Assembly: GCF_000003815.2 (NCBI RefSeq)
Contig: NC_049995.1
Location: 4,717,845 to 4,781,844, forward strand
Reading direction: 5' to 3'
DNA: 64,000 nucleotides
From: Branchiostoma floridae
Taxonomy: Eukaryota; Chordata; Leptocardii; Amphioxiformes; Branchiostomatidae
Of the stretch, positions 32,833 through 47,800 are shown piece by piece (the stretch's first letter is position 1; every line of letters starts with the position of its first letter). Both the position numbers and the translations under genes were made by a program. Under the pieces are notes generated by a model, which saw nothing but the letters and a program-made list of their open reading frames with translations, had not been told where the DNA came from and made no database searches.

Positions 32833-35800
32833 TTACGAAACCACGATCATGTTTGTGGTGATGGGCTTATTTTGAGCTACGTTGAACATCTCAATATCAG
32901 TGGGGGCGACAGAATGATGGTTGGCATGAAGGACCTCTCCCGAGCCAGCCTGGACCCTGCCCTTCCCCACCAAATGGAACAGTCCGCGGCGGAACTTGTC
33001 ATTGGTGAATCCGTAGATGATGCAGTTGATGCTCGAGGACGCATGCGCCATGATCAGGGCGAGGAAGTGCACCGTCTGGAAAGAAAGGTAATAAGGTCTT
33101 TCACATTTCCGAGTGCGCATGCGCAGCAAACATTGTATAAATGGACCAGATTGATAAGACACGTTTTTTTATGTCTCATAGCTCAGGGGCCTTCAACTTT
33201 GACATTTATCGTTCACAATTCCTATCGTAGCGCATGCGTACTCGGAAGTGTGAATGAGCCTAAAAGCTAGTTCACGGTTCTCAGCCGCGCATGCACCTAT
33301 GTTAGAGGCTTTTGTTTCTGGAACTGCAATAACCTTTTATGTTATAAGGGCCTTAAAGTTACGTGTCATGTAATTTCATTTAAATTTTGAAATAAATGCA
33401 AAACTTCGGACATTCAATGATAGATGAGAATAAAAATCTTAAAATGCATCCCTGAGTGTAGGGCAATGACCCTAATTGACGCAGCCGCAGAAGGCCCAAT
33501 TCGAGTCCATACAGTATTTTAGCCTATTTTCGACTAGCAGGAAAAAGTAAGAAACATTTCATGTTGGTGAGACAGTGTGGGGTGCAGACGTTTAGATTAG
33601 GCGAAAAACAAGTTCTTGGTCCATTTTTTAGGCCTGTGCTGACCCCTAATTTGAAGTGGTCAGTCCTTAAAATGACGCCATGAGAAACCAAGATGGCGGC
33701 ATGTTTGAGAGCTTCGTTAGTCGGAATTTTTAAAATCAGACTTTTGGACACTGGAGATAGCGGGATGCTGTGTGGGGTGAGTTCTTTCGACCTGGAATGT
33801 TCACGGATGATTTTATGACACTCTTTATGAACTTTTGCCTATTTTACATTATCGCCTATACAGATTTCCATTAGTGTCCACTCACAGGCCTTTTCCTTTT
33901 CCAAATCTCATGTGCATTTTTTCATAACAGCATCTTTGTGCAAAATGGCGAATAGTTGAAGGATAAGATCTGTGTCAGTAAAAACATCATCAAGGAAATT
34001 TCTGTATATAAATGACAGTCAACTCCCCCTAGCACATTAAATGCGAAGTGCAAGTTTGCTCACCTGGGGCCAGTGATCTTCGAAGTCGGCCAGTACCACT
34101 ATGGCGTAGGGGGACCAGCAGAAGAAAAATGTCACGCACATGATCACCAGGGTCTTGATGAGCTGGATATGGTACATAATCGTAAAATCAGCCATTGATA
34201 CCAAAATCGTTCAGTCACTGTAAACATGTCTTTATAAGCTACTTGATAAGGATCAGAGGACTGATAGAAAGCTTGTTGGTAAGCGCTTTATCATGTATAT
34301 GGATATAAAGTTTAAAATTGGAGCGGAATGTCTTTTAAAAGATAAATTTAAAAGATATAGGGTAAGAATATGCTTCAGAGGACAGTTCCGAGTACATAAA
34401 TAAGTGTTATACCTTTTTCTTCTTTTTTTAGCTTCAAGTGGTTCAACCAGTTAAATCAATGTAAACTCAAATGCATATGCATCTGGACATCGGTAATTTA
34501 TTCGAATTTAGATTATAATTCATAGGGATAAACATTCATTCTACTTGCATTCGTAAAATATACAATAAATATATAACCCTAACAAGAAAGTACATTGTTT
34601 ACAACACATTCGTTAATCAACCGTTCAATTCCTTGATTCTCAAGATTACTTTCAACTCTGTTTTCTTTTTCTGCATTCTCCTTAGCGGGCGATCAAAAAG
34701 ACAAAAGATGAGCCGGCAGGTTTTGCATGTTTAAGAAAAATTAGGTCATCGCTTTGGTAGGATCTATTTGTGCAGTTTGGCAAAGGTTAACAATAAATGC
34801 ATATATATGGTACAAATGTCAGCGTATACCGCCATAAGCTTGATATGTGGTTCGTTTAATTACAAACAAATGCGTTGACATTTCAAGGGAGTGACTTAAT
34901 GCTTCCAAAGAAAAAGTGCTTCGTAAAGAAGTAGTGTTTATTGGTGTTTTTCCTAATAAACGTTCATATGGGTCCTGAGAACTACCTAAAGGTGGCATCT
35001 CACTGCACTTGGGGCACCGGTGCGACACTGCGGGGTTGGTTTACTGCGGCATTTTTTTGTTGTTGCTATTTTCGCAATTTTTGATAATTTAAATATTGCG
35101 TTATACGTAAAAGTATGACTGAGAAGACAACAAAATACACAGAACGGAAGGAAATGCTTTATCACTTGAGTCATCTACGAACCCCACAGTGCCGCACGGG
35201 TGCCTCAAGTGCAGTGAGGCTTACCTTTTACTTCAAGAGAATTTTTAGACAAAAATCCCTTGGCTTTGCAGTAATTGGGTCATGGTTCCCTGAAGGCTTA
35301 ACCCCCATTTCTTTATAAATACAAATGAATGTGCAGATTGCAATCGTTTATCATCAACCTCAAATCCCTAATTGCTTTAAACTACATTCTTGATTATACG
35401 TTGCCCCAGTTCTGTCTATAACTTTCTGGTAAGGGACATCAAGACTTCCATAGAACCCATGCCCTAAGTTGTACATATTTTCATGTTTGCTGCATCTTTC
35501 CTGGTTGAAAGAGGTTTTTTACAGTCTAATTTTAAAGCCCTTTGAAAAGGCTAGTTAGGACATGCACTGATTTCTCCCCAAGCTTCCGAGAGAAGACCAT
35601 CAAGAAGATTCTAGTAACAGAACTAGTAACAGTAAGACAGAAATTTTCTAATTCTAAGCTTGCTACGCTGAAGCTTTGGAAGATTGTATGGACATTCTGC
35701 TAAGCTCCCAACAAGACTATTAGAGTAAAATGTTTACTTGGTCAAAGATGTCTTGAATCCTTATTAGTCTAAGTCTCTTTAGCTTTGTAGATTTTTATCG

Positions 35801-38800
35801 TTATAATCCTGTGTAGATCATAGTTCTATCTAAAATATTTATCAACACCGTCAGCTTATTAAATGATATGCTCCTGAAGCTTTCGTTTTATGTATGATTT
35901 ATGTATATCTTGGACGAATCCATATAATCTTTCTGCCAGAAGCTCATTAAAAGAAGCTCATTAAACGATTTATAGAGACGTCTTATCTGAAGTAAAAATG
36001 TACGTAACAGTTTGCACGTACACCTCGTTAGGAAGGATTTTCTTCACAAGTTGTGACTAATCGTATAGAAAAACACTCTCAGAAGGCCTTATTAACCCAA
36101 ATCTGTCCACTGGACTTAGAGCAATGTTATTTCAACAGATCACTCAGTAGTTTTTACGGATACACAGTTCTCCAGTTATCTTATCTGACATTAAAGTGTA
36201 TGTGACAGCGAGCGCGTACACTTCGTTAGGAAGGATTTTCTTCACAAGTTGTGTCTAATCGGATGGACAAATACCCTTTGATGTCCTCATTTACCAGATT
36301 CTGTCAACTGGGCTAAGTTTGAACATTAATGTTACTTCAAACGGAACACTGAAAGTTTGTAAAGATACAGATTTCTAGATTTGTCGTATCTGAAATAAAA
36401 GTGTACGTGACAGTTTGCACGTACACTTCGTTAAGAAGGATCGTCTTGAAAATGTGTGCCTAATCGGATGGAGAAATTACTTTTTGAAGTCCTCACTAGT
36501 CTTAATCTGTCAACTGGACTAAGTCTGAACAATGTTACCTCAACCAGAACACCGAATCTTTCTACAGATACATATTTCTCTAGTTGTTTTATCTGAAAAT
36601 AATATAAACGTGACAATTTGCAGGTACACTTCATTAGGAAGGATTGTCTTCAAGTTATTCTAATCGGATGGAAAAAAAATCTGCGAAGTCTTCATCAGCC
36701 CGATTCTGTCAACTGGACTAAGTTTGAACAATGTTACTTCAAACAGCTACAGAAGAACACTAAACGTTTGTGCAAATACAGATTTCTAGATTTGTCGTAT
36801 CTAAAAGTTAAATTGCATGCATGTGTCAGTTTGCACGTACACTTTGTTAAGAAGGATTTCATCCCAAGTTGTGTTTAATGGAATTGACAAAATTTTGTCT
36901 GAAGTCTTCATAAGACCGACTCTGTCTAAAGGACTTATTAGTTTGAGAAATGTTACTTTAAACCTAATCAAAAGAGTTAACCAATACGTGTCGTCTTATA
37001 CAGAAATATGTTTTCCTCATATTGACACGCATGTACCTCTTTTCCATCCCAATTTATGTCTAATACTCTCTGAAGTCATCATGATCCCGATTCTGTCCAC
37101 AGGAATTAGTTTGACAATGTTTTTTTTTTTACCATCACGCAGTTAACTGAAGCCTCTGTCACTGGCAAAGCCTGATCAAAAGAGTATGTTTCTTCAAAGG
37201 CGTATCGTCTCATACAATAAATATGTTTTCTTGTAACCTTTTCTTATAGAGCCTCAATCAGCATGCTTCAAGCTCTGTCTAACAGTCATATCTCTCAGAA
37301 ATTACAAACGTGTTCAACTCCTGATAAATTCAATTTGCCTGGTTTTAGCAACAAATCCATTCATCCTCATTAGAAAGACTTGCAAAGAATTTTCGATTTC
37401 TTTAGTATCATTTCTCTTCAAAGGAAGGCATTCCCTGAAGACTTCATCCATACCAGTGCAGCCAAGATTTCGTAGGCCTGAGACGTCTTTTGGCGTCAGC
37501 AAAGCCAAGATATTGATTTGGCTTCAAGGCCTAACAAGCAACGGCGTAATGCATCTGATGCCAAATTCCGATATCAAGTCTCAGTGAACCTTCTTAATTG
37601 AAAGTATATCAAGATATCAAGTCTCAGTGAACCTCCTTAATTGAAAGTATATTTTCAGACTTGACAGTGCTACGCTTAATAAGCAAGCAAAGCCGTGATG
37701 GGCCCGATACGGCCCTGACCTGCCTACACTTAAGGTGAGGAGAAAGGAAGTAGTATGAAGTGCACCTGTTAGAGTGTATTCTTCAGGAGGACCACCCTCT
37801 GTACGAAATAGAGAACCGTAGCTAGAGGATGCTACATTAAACGTCTGACCGCTCACAAAATCATATCCAGGTGTTTGGAACCTTTTGTATTACTTTTAAA
37901 TCGATGCGTTTATGACGGTGTCCGAAGACGTCCTAAGTGAGGTCATTTGGCGAAATTGATCGGCAGGGTGTTTGATTCACAACCCAGAGGTTCAAATCCG
38001 TTAATGTGCCACCGATCTTGTGCCTTTTTGAAATGCACTTAACACAACTTTTCTCACTTCACTCAGGTGAAATTGAGTTTATAGCTTCAGTAAGGGCCGT
38101 CCCTCGAATAGGACGTTAAATGAAGGCCCCATGTTTGAAGAGAGCTACGCCCCGAGCACGTTAAAGAACCCACCACACGTATCGAAAAGAGTAGGGGTCC
38201 TTCCCGGTTTGAGCGGCATGCAGCTTGTACTGTTCAGTACAAACCCGGTGTGTAACACTTTCCTTATGGCGGTTTATGCAACACAAACAAACAGACAAAG
38301 ACCAAATTCAAAATGGCGGCGTACCTTGAGGTCATCTTGTTTGACCTTGGCCTCGTTCATGGCCCCCACGAGGCGCTGGCGTGAACTGCGCGCGAACATG
38401 TAGACGTTAGTGTAGGAGTAGACCACTGTCAGCAGTGGGATGATAACTATCATCACGACCTATGGAAAAACAGGCATTATTTGTTATTAGAAATAAACAA
38501 GAAAATAGATGGGTCTTCGTCAGGCAAAAATGACATATCACTTGGGAACACGTGATCTTCTGGTCACTCATGAGTTTCCTGAAGTTTGTTTCCCCATTGT
38601 CTAGTCTCTCTTTAAGTCTCTTAAGTGCTGATTGGAATGCCCCGTATATATACTGGCACAGAATTTGTTCACGCTTTACTGTGTAACTAGTGTAACTTTA
38701 CTGTCAGTGAATGAAAAGTGGGATTTATTCATAGCAATTCATCATATTCTTGGTATTTGATACATTTGACAATTATCTATCACAGTTGTTAGGACAACCA

Positions 38801-41800
38801 TTTCCAAACGTACCTATTTTACTTATCTGGGACATAATAGCTTAAACACTGTGTGGAGATAGATATGGAGGGCTCAATCCGAATAAAAGTGGGCTTTACC
38901 ACCAAAATCGACAAACACATCCAGGAAATCTATACTTGTGCCGTTAATTGCCTAAAGCAGCTACAATGTACAGGAGTATTACCAGATTTACCCGTCTATA
39001 CTATAATTATGTGAAAATCCCAATTTTCAGACAGTGTTAAACAATGCACACTTACCAGGTACAGCGTGTATCCGTACGTGTGTGCCCGGTCGTATGTACA
39101 GCCCATAGTCTTCAGGTCGTAACCATGGCTACCCCAGCCGAAGTGAAGAGGCACGTCCACCAGACCGCCGTACAGCCACAGACATACCACGATCACACCG
39201 CACCACTTCTTAGTGAAGATCTGGTGAAACGAACATATACAGAGTTAAATAGATTGTTCTTTATCAAGAATATCATGGAAATCCATTGTTTCTTTGTTCC
39301 GTCATTCTCCTTGAAAGATTGTCACAAAACACGCCATTGCACTTCGAGAGAAAGCTGGTAGGGGGCTAAACAAACACCACTTTTTCCTTACATCACAAGC
39401 TAGCTGACATCTTTGTCCCAACCCCTACCCACATATCAAGTATCATCGTTATCCATCTAGAGGTTCTTGAGTTGTGTTGACTACAAAAATCCGTAAGCAA
39501 AATCACACACGATATCGCGATTTTTAAATAAGAAATGATAGGTTTCATTTTGTTTGTGTGTCTGTGTGGGTGGGTGTATCTTTATGATTTTTGGTATAAT
39601 GTATTGTGTTTATGTAGCAAAAAAAGGCCCTATATTGTGTACCCCTAACGGTTTTCATTGTACAGCATTATCTTCTTGTTTTTAAGGTTTGCTAAGAATT
39701 CTTGTGTTTGGGAGATTTGACAAAAAAAGCAATGGTATGTTTAGTGGTGCGTACCTAAAACCCGGACTTGAAATTGGACCTAAAAATGTTTAAAACCCCT
39801 AAATGTCCGGAGCCAAGTCCGGACTTGCAAAAAGCTATCTGTCACTTATGCTCCTTTTTTTTTGTTCTAACCCATCTAAAACCTTCCATAGACAGTGAAA
39901 TTTGCACTGGTAACAGACAAAAACATGTCACACTGTACACTGGCTGTATATAGTTTGCATGTATTTTTCACATTGCATTTCAATTCATGCTAACATGCAA
40001 TTTTATATGCACCATCCCCCCTCCTAAAAAAAATTCTAGTGCACATAATATGCAATGATGGGTTCAAGTCCGGACTTTTAGTCCAGACCTGAACCTGAAC
40101 TGCTGGACCTGAATCCGGACCTGAACCTGAATATGAGTTTAGGTACGCACCACTAGGTATGTTGATTATGCAAATTAGATTTGCATAATGTTTTAATTGC
40201 ATGTTCGTATGGGGAATATTCACGTGGCGTCATTGATGCCTTTTCAGCAGTCGATTAGCACTTTAGCGGATCTCACTTTGGTGAATGGTGGTCACCGATG
40301 AGATATTAGTATGCTTGAAAGCGTCCATTGCCATATGTAAGAAGGCTATTATAGGACTTGCGGTACTTAGAAAGGCGTAATGATGTGGACACGTTTCCGT
40401 GACTTGATTACAAGGAGTTTCTGCCTTAGAAGTGAAGTAAATTAGGTGCTCCATGTATGTATGTTGATCCCACTATAATCTCTTCTGTCAAATTGTAAGC
40501 ACAATGCACATATATGAATGAATACATATTTTGCAGGCAAGGTAAAATGTTTTAGTGCAATGGTTGTAAAGAAGCAATGCGCTCTTTATTATCCAATAAG
40601 CGGTAACATCTTGCACAAGTGATAGAATACGGTTCAATACTCGTTATCTTCGTTAGAAAAATATGACATTACGTTGCGTAAAGGGGCATCTCACTGGATT
40701 GCGGCTCGTTGGCGGTGTTACTGTGTCCTAAACTAGATTCGTATTAATTTTGACTTTATAACGAGACTACCATGCAAAACGCACAGGTGTGGCTGAAAAA
40801 AACAAATGTTTCTATCGATGAAATTCGTTGAGCGCTCTCAAATTACTTGGCTGCATGCAGTGAGGCCAAGAACGTACAATAGCTGCAGCGAAATGTCACT
40901 GTCAGCTTCAGGGGGTCTCAGCTAGTAAAGCAACTTTTTTATGACGTCCTTTTTTCACAGAATATGCAACTGACTGACAGCTCCCATGTTTGTGTCACCT
41001 GTCTTACTGTTTTTCGAAAGAGGCATCGGGTCAAACCGCCAAGCGCTCAATCCATAATTATTACCGGAGATTGCAAAAGCTTCTTCAGCCAGAGATGCCA
41101 TGACGCCCTTTTTTCATAGAATATGGAACTGATTGTCAGCTCCCTTGTTTTTAGTTCCTTTTATTTCCTATTCTCTGTTGAGCTAAGACGGCCCAGGCAC
41201 GCTCGATTTGTGTCCGAGTTCGGGCGCGTGTTCCCTTGTCCAGCCGAATTCGAACGCGTGTTCTATGATGTTCCATTACGTAATTCGAACCGAACGCGCG
41301 TTCGAACCTGTAGTTATTTGCGACTTTTCAAAGTAAACAGGCACCGTAAGGACCCTTTATCCTTGGTCGGTGTCTGTGCGGTCAAGTTATGACATTTACG
41401 GCTTAAGTCCCAGCTCAAAATAAGTACTGATCTTTTTTGTACTCAAGATTTACCTATTATCCCCTTTTTATCAAAATTGTCCGCGGCTATTTTGTTTAAT
41501 CATTTTATGTCTTTGACTATGGTGCATTTTCAACGAAAAATTGAAAAAAATGGTCGTTTCTGATGTTTTCGGCCCAAAAAAACAATATAATCCTAATTTA
41601 AAACAAAATAGCCGCGGATAAAAATGATAAGTTTAAGGTTGGCTTTCATCCTTTAGAATATCATAATTTAAAGTCTTGTTTCCAGCTGGGACTAGACTCA
41701 TGAAATAAACAACACTTTTTTTAACCAAAATGCTTATTTCTAACCCAAAATCCGGCATGTACAAAAAAAAATCACAAGTATTCAATGTGTTTAAAGTAGT

Positions 41801-44800
41801 ACTAAAACTGTGTGAAGTTTCATCGTAGTGCGACCGAGCAATCAAAAGTTACGATCGATGTATAGAATACTACTTTATTCCAGGCCATGGGCCGTCTTAA
41901 GCCAACAGAGTTTAACTTTTTTTCGAAAGTGCAAATCATAGCGTCGTCGACGCCGAGCGCTCAATCCATTAGTACCGGAGATTGCAAAAGGTTCTTCAGC
42001 CAAATCTAAATTTGCCATGACGTCCCTTTTCCAACAATATGCAATTGATTGTCAGCTCTCTTGTTTTTATTTCCTGTCGAATTTTTTTTTTCGAAAGAGC
42101 ACATCGTAGGCGTCAGGTCAAAACGTCGCCAACGCTGAGTGCTCAATCCAAAAGTTTCTTCAGCCAAATTTGCCATGACATCCTTTTTCCAACAAGATGC
42201 AACTGATTGTCAGCTCCCTTGTTTTTATTTCCTGTCGAACTTTTTTCTAAAGAGCAAACCATAGACGTCAGGTCAAAACGTCGTCGGCGCCGAGCGCTCA
42301 ATCCATTAGTACCGGAGATTGCAAAAGCTTCTTCAGCGAAATTTGCCATGACGTTCTTTTTTCCAAGAATATGCAACTGATTGTCAGCTCTGTTGTTTTC
42401 ATTTCCCGTATAACTTTTTTTCGAAAGAGCAAACCATAGACAACGGGTCAAAACGTCGTCGGCGCCGAGCGCTCAATCCATTAGTACCGGAGATTGCAAC
42501 AGCTTCTTCAGCGAAATTTGCCATGACGTTCTTTTTTCCAAGAATATGCAACTGATTGTCAGCTCTGTTGTTTTCATTTCCCGTATAACTTTTTTTCGAA
42601 AGAGCAAACCATAGACATCGGGTCAAAACGTCGTCGGCGCCGAGCGCTCAATCCATTAGTATCGGATATTGCAAAAGGTTCTTCAGCCAAATTCAAATTT
42701 GCCATGACGTTCTTTTTTCCGAGAATATGCAACTGATTGTCAGCTCCCGTGTTTTTATTTCCTGTCGAACTTTGTTTCGAAAGAGCAAATCATAGACATC
42801 GGGGCAAATCGTCGCCGACGCTGAGCGCTCAACCCATTCGTACCGGAGATTGCAAAAGGTTCTTCAGTCAAATTTGCCATGACGTTCTTTTTTCCAAGAA
42901 TATGCAATTGATTGTCAGCTCTCTTGTTTTTATTTCCTGTCGATTTTTTTTTCGAAAGAGCAAATCGTAGGCGTCAGGTCAAAACGTCGCCAACGCTGAG
43001 CGCTCAATCCAAAAGTTTCTTCAAGCCAAATTTGCCATGACGTTCTTTTTTTCCAAGAATATACAACTGATTGTCAGCTCTCTTGTTTTTATTTCCTATC
43101 GAACTTTTTTTTCGAAAGAGCAAATCATAGACATCGGGTCAAAACGTCGTCGGCGCCGAGCGCTCAATCCATTAGTATCGGATATTGCAAAAGGTTCTAA
43201 AGCCAAATTTAAATTTGCCATGACGTTCTTTTTTCCAAGAATATGCAACTGATTGCCAGCTCTGTTGTTTTCATTTCCCGTAGAACTTTATTCCGAAAGA
43301 GCAAATCGTAGGCGTCAGGTCAAAACGTCGTCGACGCCGGGCGCTCAATCCATTTACCGGAGATTGCGAAAGGTTCTTTAGCCAAATTTGCCATGACGTC
43401 CTTTTTCCAAGAATATGCAACTGATTGTCAGCTCCATTGTTTTCATCTCCTGTCGAACTTTTTTCTAAAGAGCAAACCATAGACGTCAGGTCAAAACGTC
43501 GTCGGCGTCGAGCGCTCAATCCATTAGTATCGGATATTGCAAAAGGTTCTTCAGCCAAATTCAAATTTGCCATGACGTTCTTTTTTCCAAGAATATACAA
43601 TTGATTGTCAGCTCTCTTGTTTTTATTTCCCGTAGAACTTTTTTTCCGAAAGAGCAAATCGTAGGCGTCAGGTCAAAACGTCACCGGCGCCGAGCGCTCA
43701 ATCCATTAGTACCGGAGATTGCAACAGGATCTTCAGCCACAGTTGCCATGGAGATTTTCCATTTCCTGCAAGGCTGAGGGTAATTTGTAGAGGTCCTCTA
43801 CAAGGGGCCGAACTCGCATCTGTTGTAATCAGGAAACTCATTCACACGGACAGGAAGCCATTAGCGATTAGTGCTTTTGAGTGGTCTTCTTCAAGGCTAT
43901 TTCCGTCCTGCGTGATTATATGTACTTAATGAGTTTCCAAAACATTGAAAGGTAGCGCCCACACTTGTGGCTTTAAGGGCACCAAGGACCTAGAAAGTAA
44001 AATAAAAACAGGTGCGCGTACTCTTCATTTAGATATTTCTCTTCAAAAAGAGAACAAATGAAACTTCGTACAGTTTTGATGTTTGTACTGTTGAGACGAT
44101 TGTTTGACCAGGCTCTCGTTGAATTCTATTTGATAAACAAACAAACAAACAAACAAGCCAAAAAAATTATACCATCCTTTCAGCAATACCTGCTATTTTC
44201 CACGAAGAGAATTACACGCGTTTTAACAGTTTTTGCTTAAAAGTCACTTAAACTTGGTGGGTCAGAGGTTTCTGGAAGTTTGCATCACGGGACTGTAGAC
44301 GCGCGGCGACATGATTGGTCGGTAACTTTCCCTCTAGCAGCAGGAGAGAGAGTATCTGATTGGCTGACGGTTAGTAAGTGCCAGCGCAGGCCGATACAAG
44401 AATAATTGCTTAATATATACAAGCGATAGACCCGGTATGAGATGATAGATATTGACATCCATGGCCACCTATCCATATTACCTGATATGGTAAGGAGTAA
44501 ATACAAACCCTGTCATGTAGAGGGTTGTGGCAAACAAACAGGTATCTGTTGAAACTGATGGCCGCCACGGTTGCCAATGAAACGGAGCACGTGATCACAC
44601 AGATGGAGCCAACCACCTCGCACTGGACCGGATGATCCAGCAGATACTGGTCCGTGTGGATTCCTGGAAATAAATAAAAACAATAAATGAATAAAAACAA
44701 ACAAACAACAAAAATCACGATACCCTGCTAAACCCTTTTCCAATACAAAGATACACATTGATCAAATTTTCAACGGCCACTTTCGCCTCCTTCGGGATCG

Positions 44801-47800
44801 ATACTGACGACCAATCACGGGACGTAAACTCGTGATAGTTATAACCGCGTGACCTTATTGACACGTGATATTTCGTGTACGTGACGTCAGCAATTGGTCA
44901 AACGTGGCTAGAAGTTTATATCGCCCCCCGTCTCTATGTAGTGATGGATGGAATTTCCTTATTTGTATGTTTTCCTTTATACCTCTCACAACGTAGTCCT
45001 GTGTGTGTTAGTATTCTAAATTTGTCCAATACTAACAATTGGGCAAACCATATTCTATAGAATATTACTGTTTTAGTGATGATGTTTTGAGCTTAATTAG
45101 ATACTATTCTTGTTGTAGCATTTCCCGATGATTCTTTTTAGCAAATACGACACGAATCCAGGCCATATCTTTTTAATAGCTTTAAGCCTATTAATTTTCT
45201 GATGTTTACTGTTTCATTGATGAAGCTTTGGACGTCGACTTGCCCTGTCATTGTGGAATTGCTAGAACCCCATATTTACACAAAGGAACATTAAACGTTG
45301 ACAAGTGAAAAATTGACTAATTCTACTCTTGGCACTTGCTGTGCAGCATTAGAGTAGTCCCCGGTCAGGATCAACTCTACACATTTACGATTGGAAAGAC
45401 ATTACGGACTTCACAAGAAATCCCAGTACCATCGTTAACACATCTCATGTAAGCGGTGTGTAATTCCCTAGAAGACGGTGCCAGCCAAAGGACTTACATC
45501 TATGGCATGCCTAAAACACTTAATAGGTCTTAACGGCTTCTGCAAACGCGTTGATGTAAAAGTTAATGTAGCAGCGAGCTTTGATGTACATCAACAGGTT
45601 TTAGGTGATTTTGTGGGTCTCTTTTGGTGTTAGATTAACACATCACTCTCTATACAGGTATCAAAATCAAGATCCTCCCGAAACCGTTTGTGTATTGGGC
45701 GGGAGTAGAAGCCAATTAATTGCACAACGGATAACTGCACACTTCTGTTATTTGTACGGAATCCCAACGTATACGTACTGACGCAGTCTAGCTGAATAAC
45801 CTGAATGCTTTGTTGCACCATCCGGCTAATTGCACAAAATGTGCTGTAAAATGGGGGTGCAATTTTTTTTGCAATTAGCCTTTGGGCATGAGTTTGCAAT
45901 AAAGATATCATTGATATCATTTATTAAACGGCCTCTACTGTAGTGCTAGGGCAGTACTAGTATGCATAGTTGTGAAAGCACTATATCGTAGGCGCCTATT
46001 CTAATGGTAGCACAGCAGGTGTACAACAAGTACTGTTCCTCTTTTGCAAAATAGCTGCGTGCCAAGCAGAGAAAGCAACATCTTCCATCTTAAAAGTTAG
46101 TGTTATGAATTCGCGACCACACTAATACAAATCTAGCGAGCATTCAGTGCATTTTACATCAGTTTTATCCATGCAGAATTGAATCAAGTTTTTAGAAAGG
46201 AATGAACTCTATCAGAAAGATCAACATTGTTTTCGTGACCCCAGGCGTACATTTTCTGAATCGAAGTGTTCTCTATTTCTATCGCTTCGAGACTTCCTGT
46301 TACGTTACGTCACTGTCGTCATGGTAACTGATAAGTGCCAACATAATTGGCTACCTTCTAAAAGCATCAGTTGGCCCAACGCTTCAGTAGACGTCGATTA
46401 ACCTATGCGCATGCATGCACCGACGTACATCAGAATGTTGCGGGAGTTTCTTGACCTTCATGGGTGTTGTGTGGCTGCACTTAGCCCATGATCTTTGAGA
46501 TCACCTTCACACTTAATATGCCTAATAGAATTGCGGATATCGTGGACGGTAGGCTTTCTTAAAGCACACCCCATTATCAGTACATTCCTTATGGGAACAG
46601 GAATGAATCATTTTGATGTTATTAGTGTTACGAGACGTTAGCAGAGCAGACTGATCTCGAGTTCGCTCGCCAGAGATCCGATGGATTAGACATAGTCGTT
46701 AATCAGACATTGCAGTCCAGGTCATGGGGCCAATGGAAGAGGCTACTAATTCACGGGGTGGTACTGTTTTTGTCTCTCTATTTGTCTGTGTTTTCTGGGT
46801 TATATATTTTCTATATCATAGTTACATCCATCAAAAATTAATAGCCAGTCATCAATTGACATATGTGATATTAACAACACCTTTTGTTTTCTGGAAATCC
46901 ATGACCTACAAACTATATATTAACATATTTCACGGAGGAGTGAGATCTTTGAACTCATGTTTATTTCCGTTTTCCTCTACTTGAGTGAATCTCTCAGTAT
47001 ACATAAATTGAGCACTGTTTTTAACAGAGGGACTGGGTTACATGCATACAAACCATACAACAATATAAACAAATTTAAAAAAAAGATTTATACATCGACC
47101 TTTACCTTTATTATCGAACTCATTATTCGTTGTATGTGGCACTATTAAGATACGTTATCAGCTTGAGTGCAGTGCTATATTGCCCTTGTGCCTGTCCAAA
47201 AGAAAACTATTATAAGAAAACGCGGAGAACGTTATCAATGCATTTCGATGTCTGACATTCTAAACGCCCTGTGGCTTTCGGTCGGCATAACAAATAAATG
47301 TCGCCAGGAAAGCTGGTTAGCTCCTAGGTTTTCCATCACACGTTACATGCCTGATAGAACTACGTTCTTTGACGTCACACACGAGTAGATCAGGTATAAA
47401 ATTCTGTATTTAATTTCACAGTAAGTCAGTATTTCCTGAACGATACCGCGTCCGTATTGTTCTTAATTCCGTCAATACATTATCGGATCAACCGAACATC
47501 TCTGACACTCGAGTAAAACAGGTATGAAAACTGTATTTCAAAGTATTTCCCGAACGATACAGCATCCGTATTGCTCTTAATTCTCCCAATGCATTGTTGG
47601 ATCAACCGGATATCTTTGACATTTGATAAAAACCCTGATTCAAAACTTTAAAAGACTAGCGCTACGCCTTGAAGCGGAAAAACTGCAACCTTCAAAACAG
47701 CCTTGAAAGATTCGGGATTGTCTAAATGCATTGCCGCAGAAATCGAGAGCACCTGTAGGCAAAACTGATATACACGTAAGATTTTGCTTAAAAGGAATTC

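Noticed and set aside
42143-43657. Open frames of 75-128 codons on the minus strand with repeated FALSKKSYTGNENN-like words
   Set aside because: They are translations of the 175-bp tandem array; the repeated peptides follow from the repeat unit, and unit lengths are not a constant multiple of three.
44285-44758. Alternative minus-strand frames over GPCR exon 2
   Set aside because: Only the frame with NRY and Cys84 joins the flanking exons in phase; the others are shadows or read into intron.
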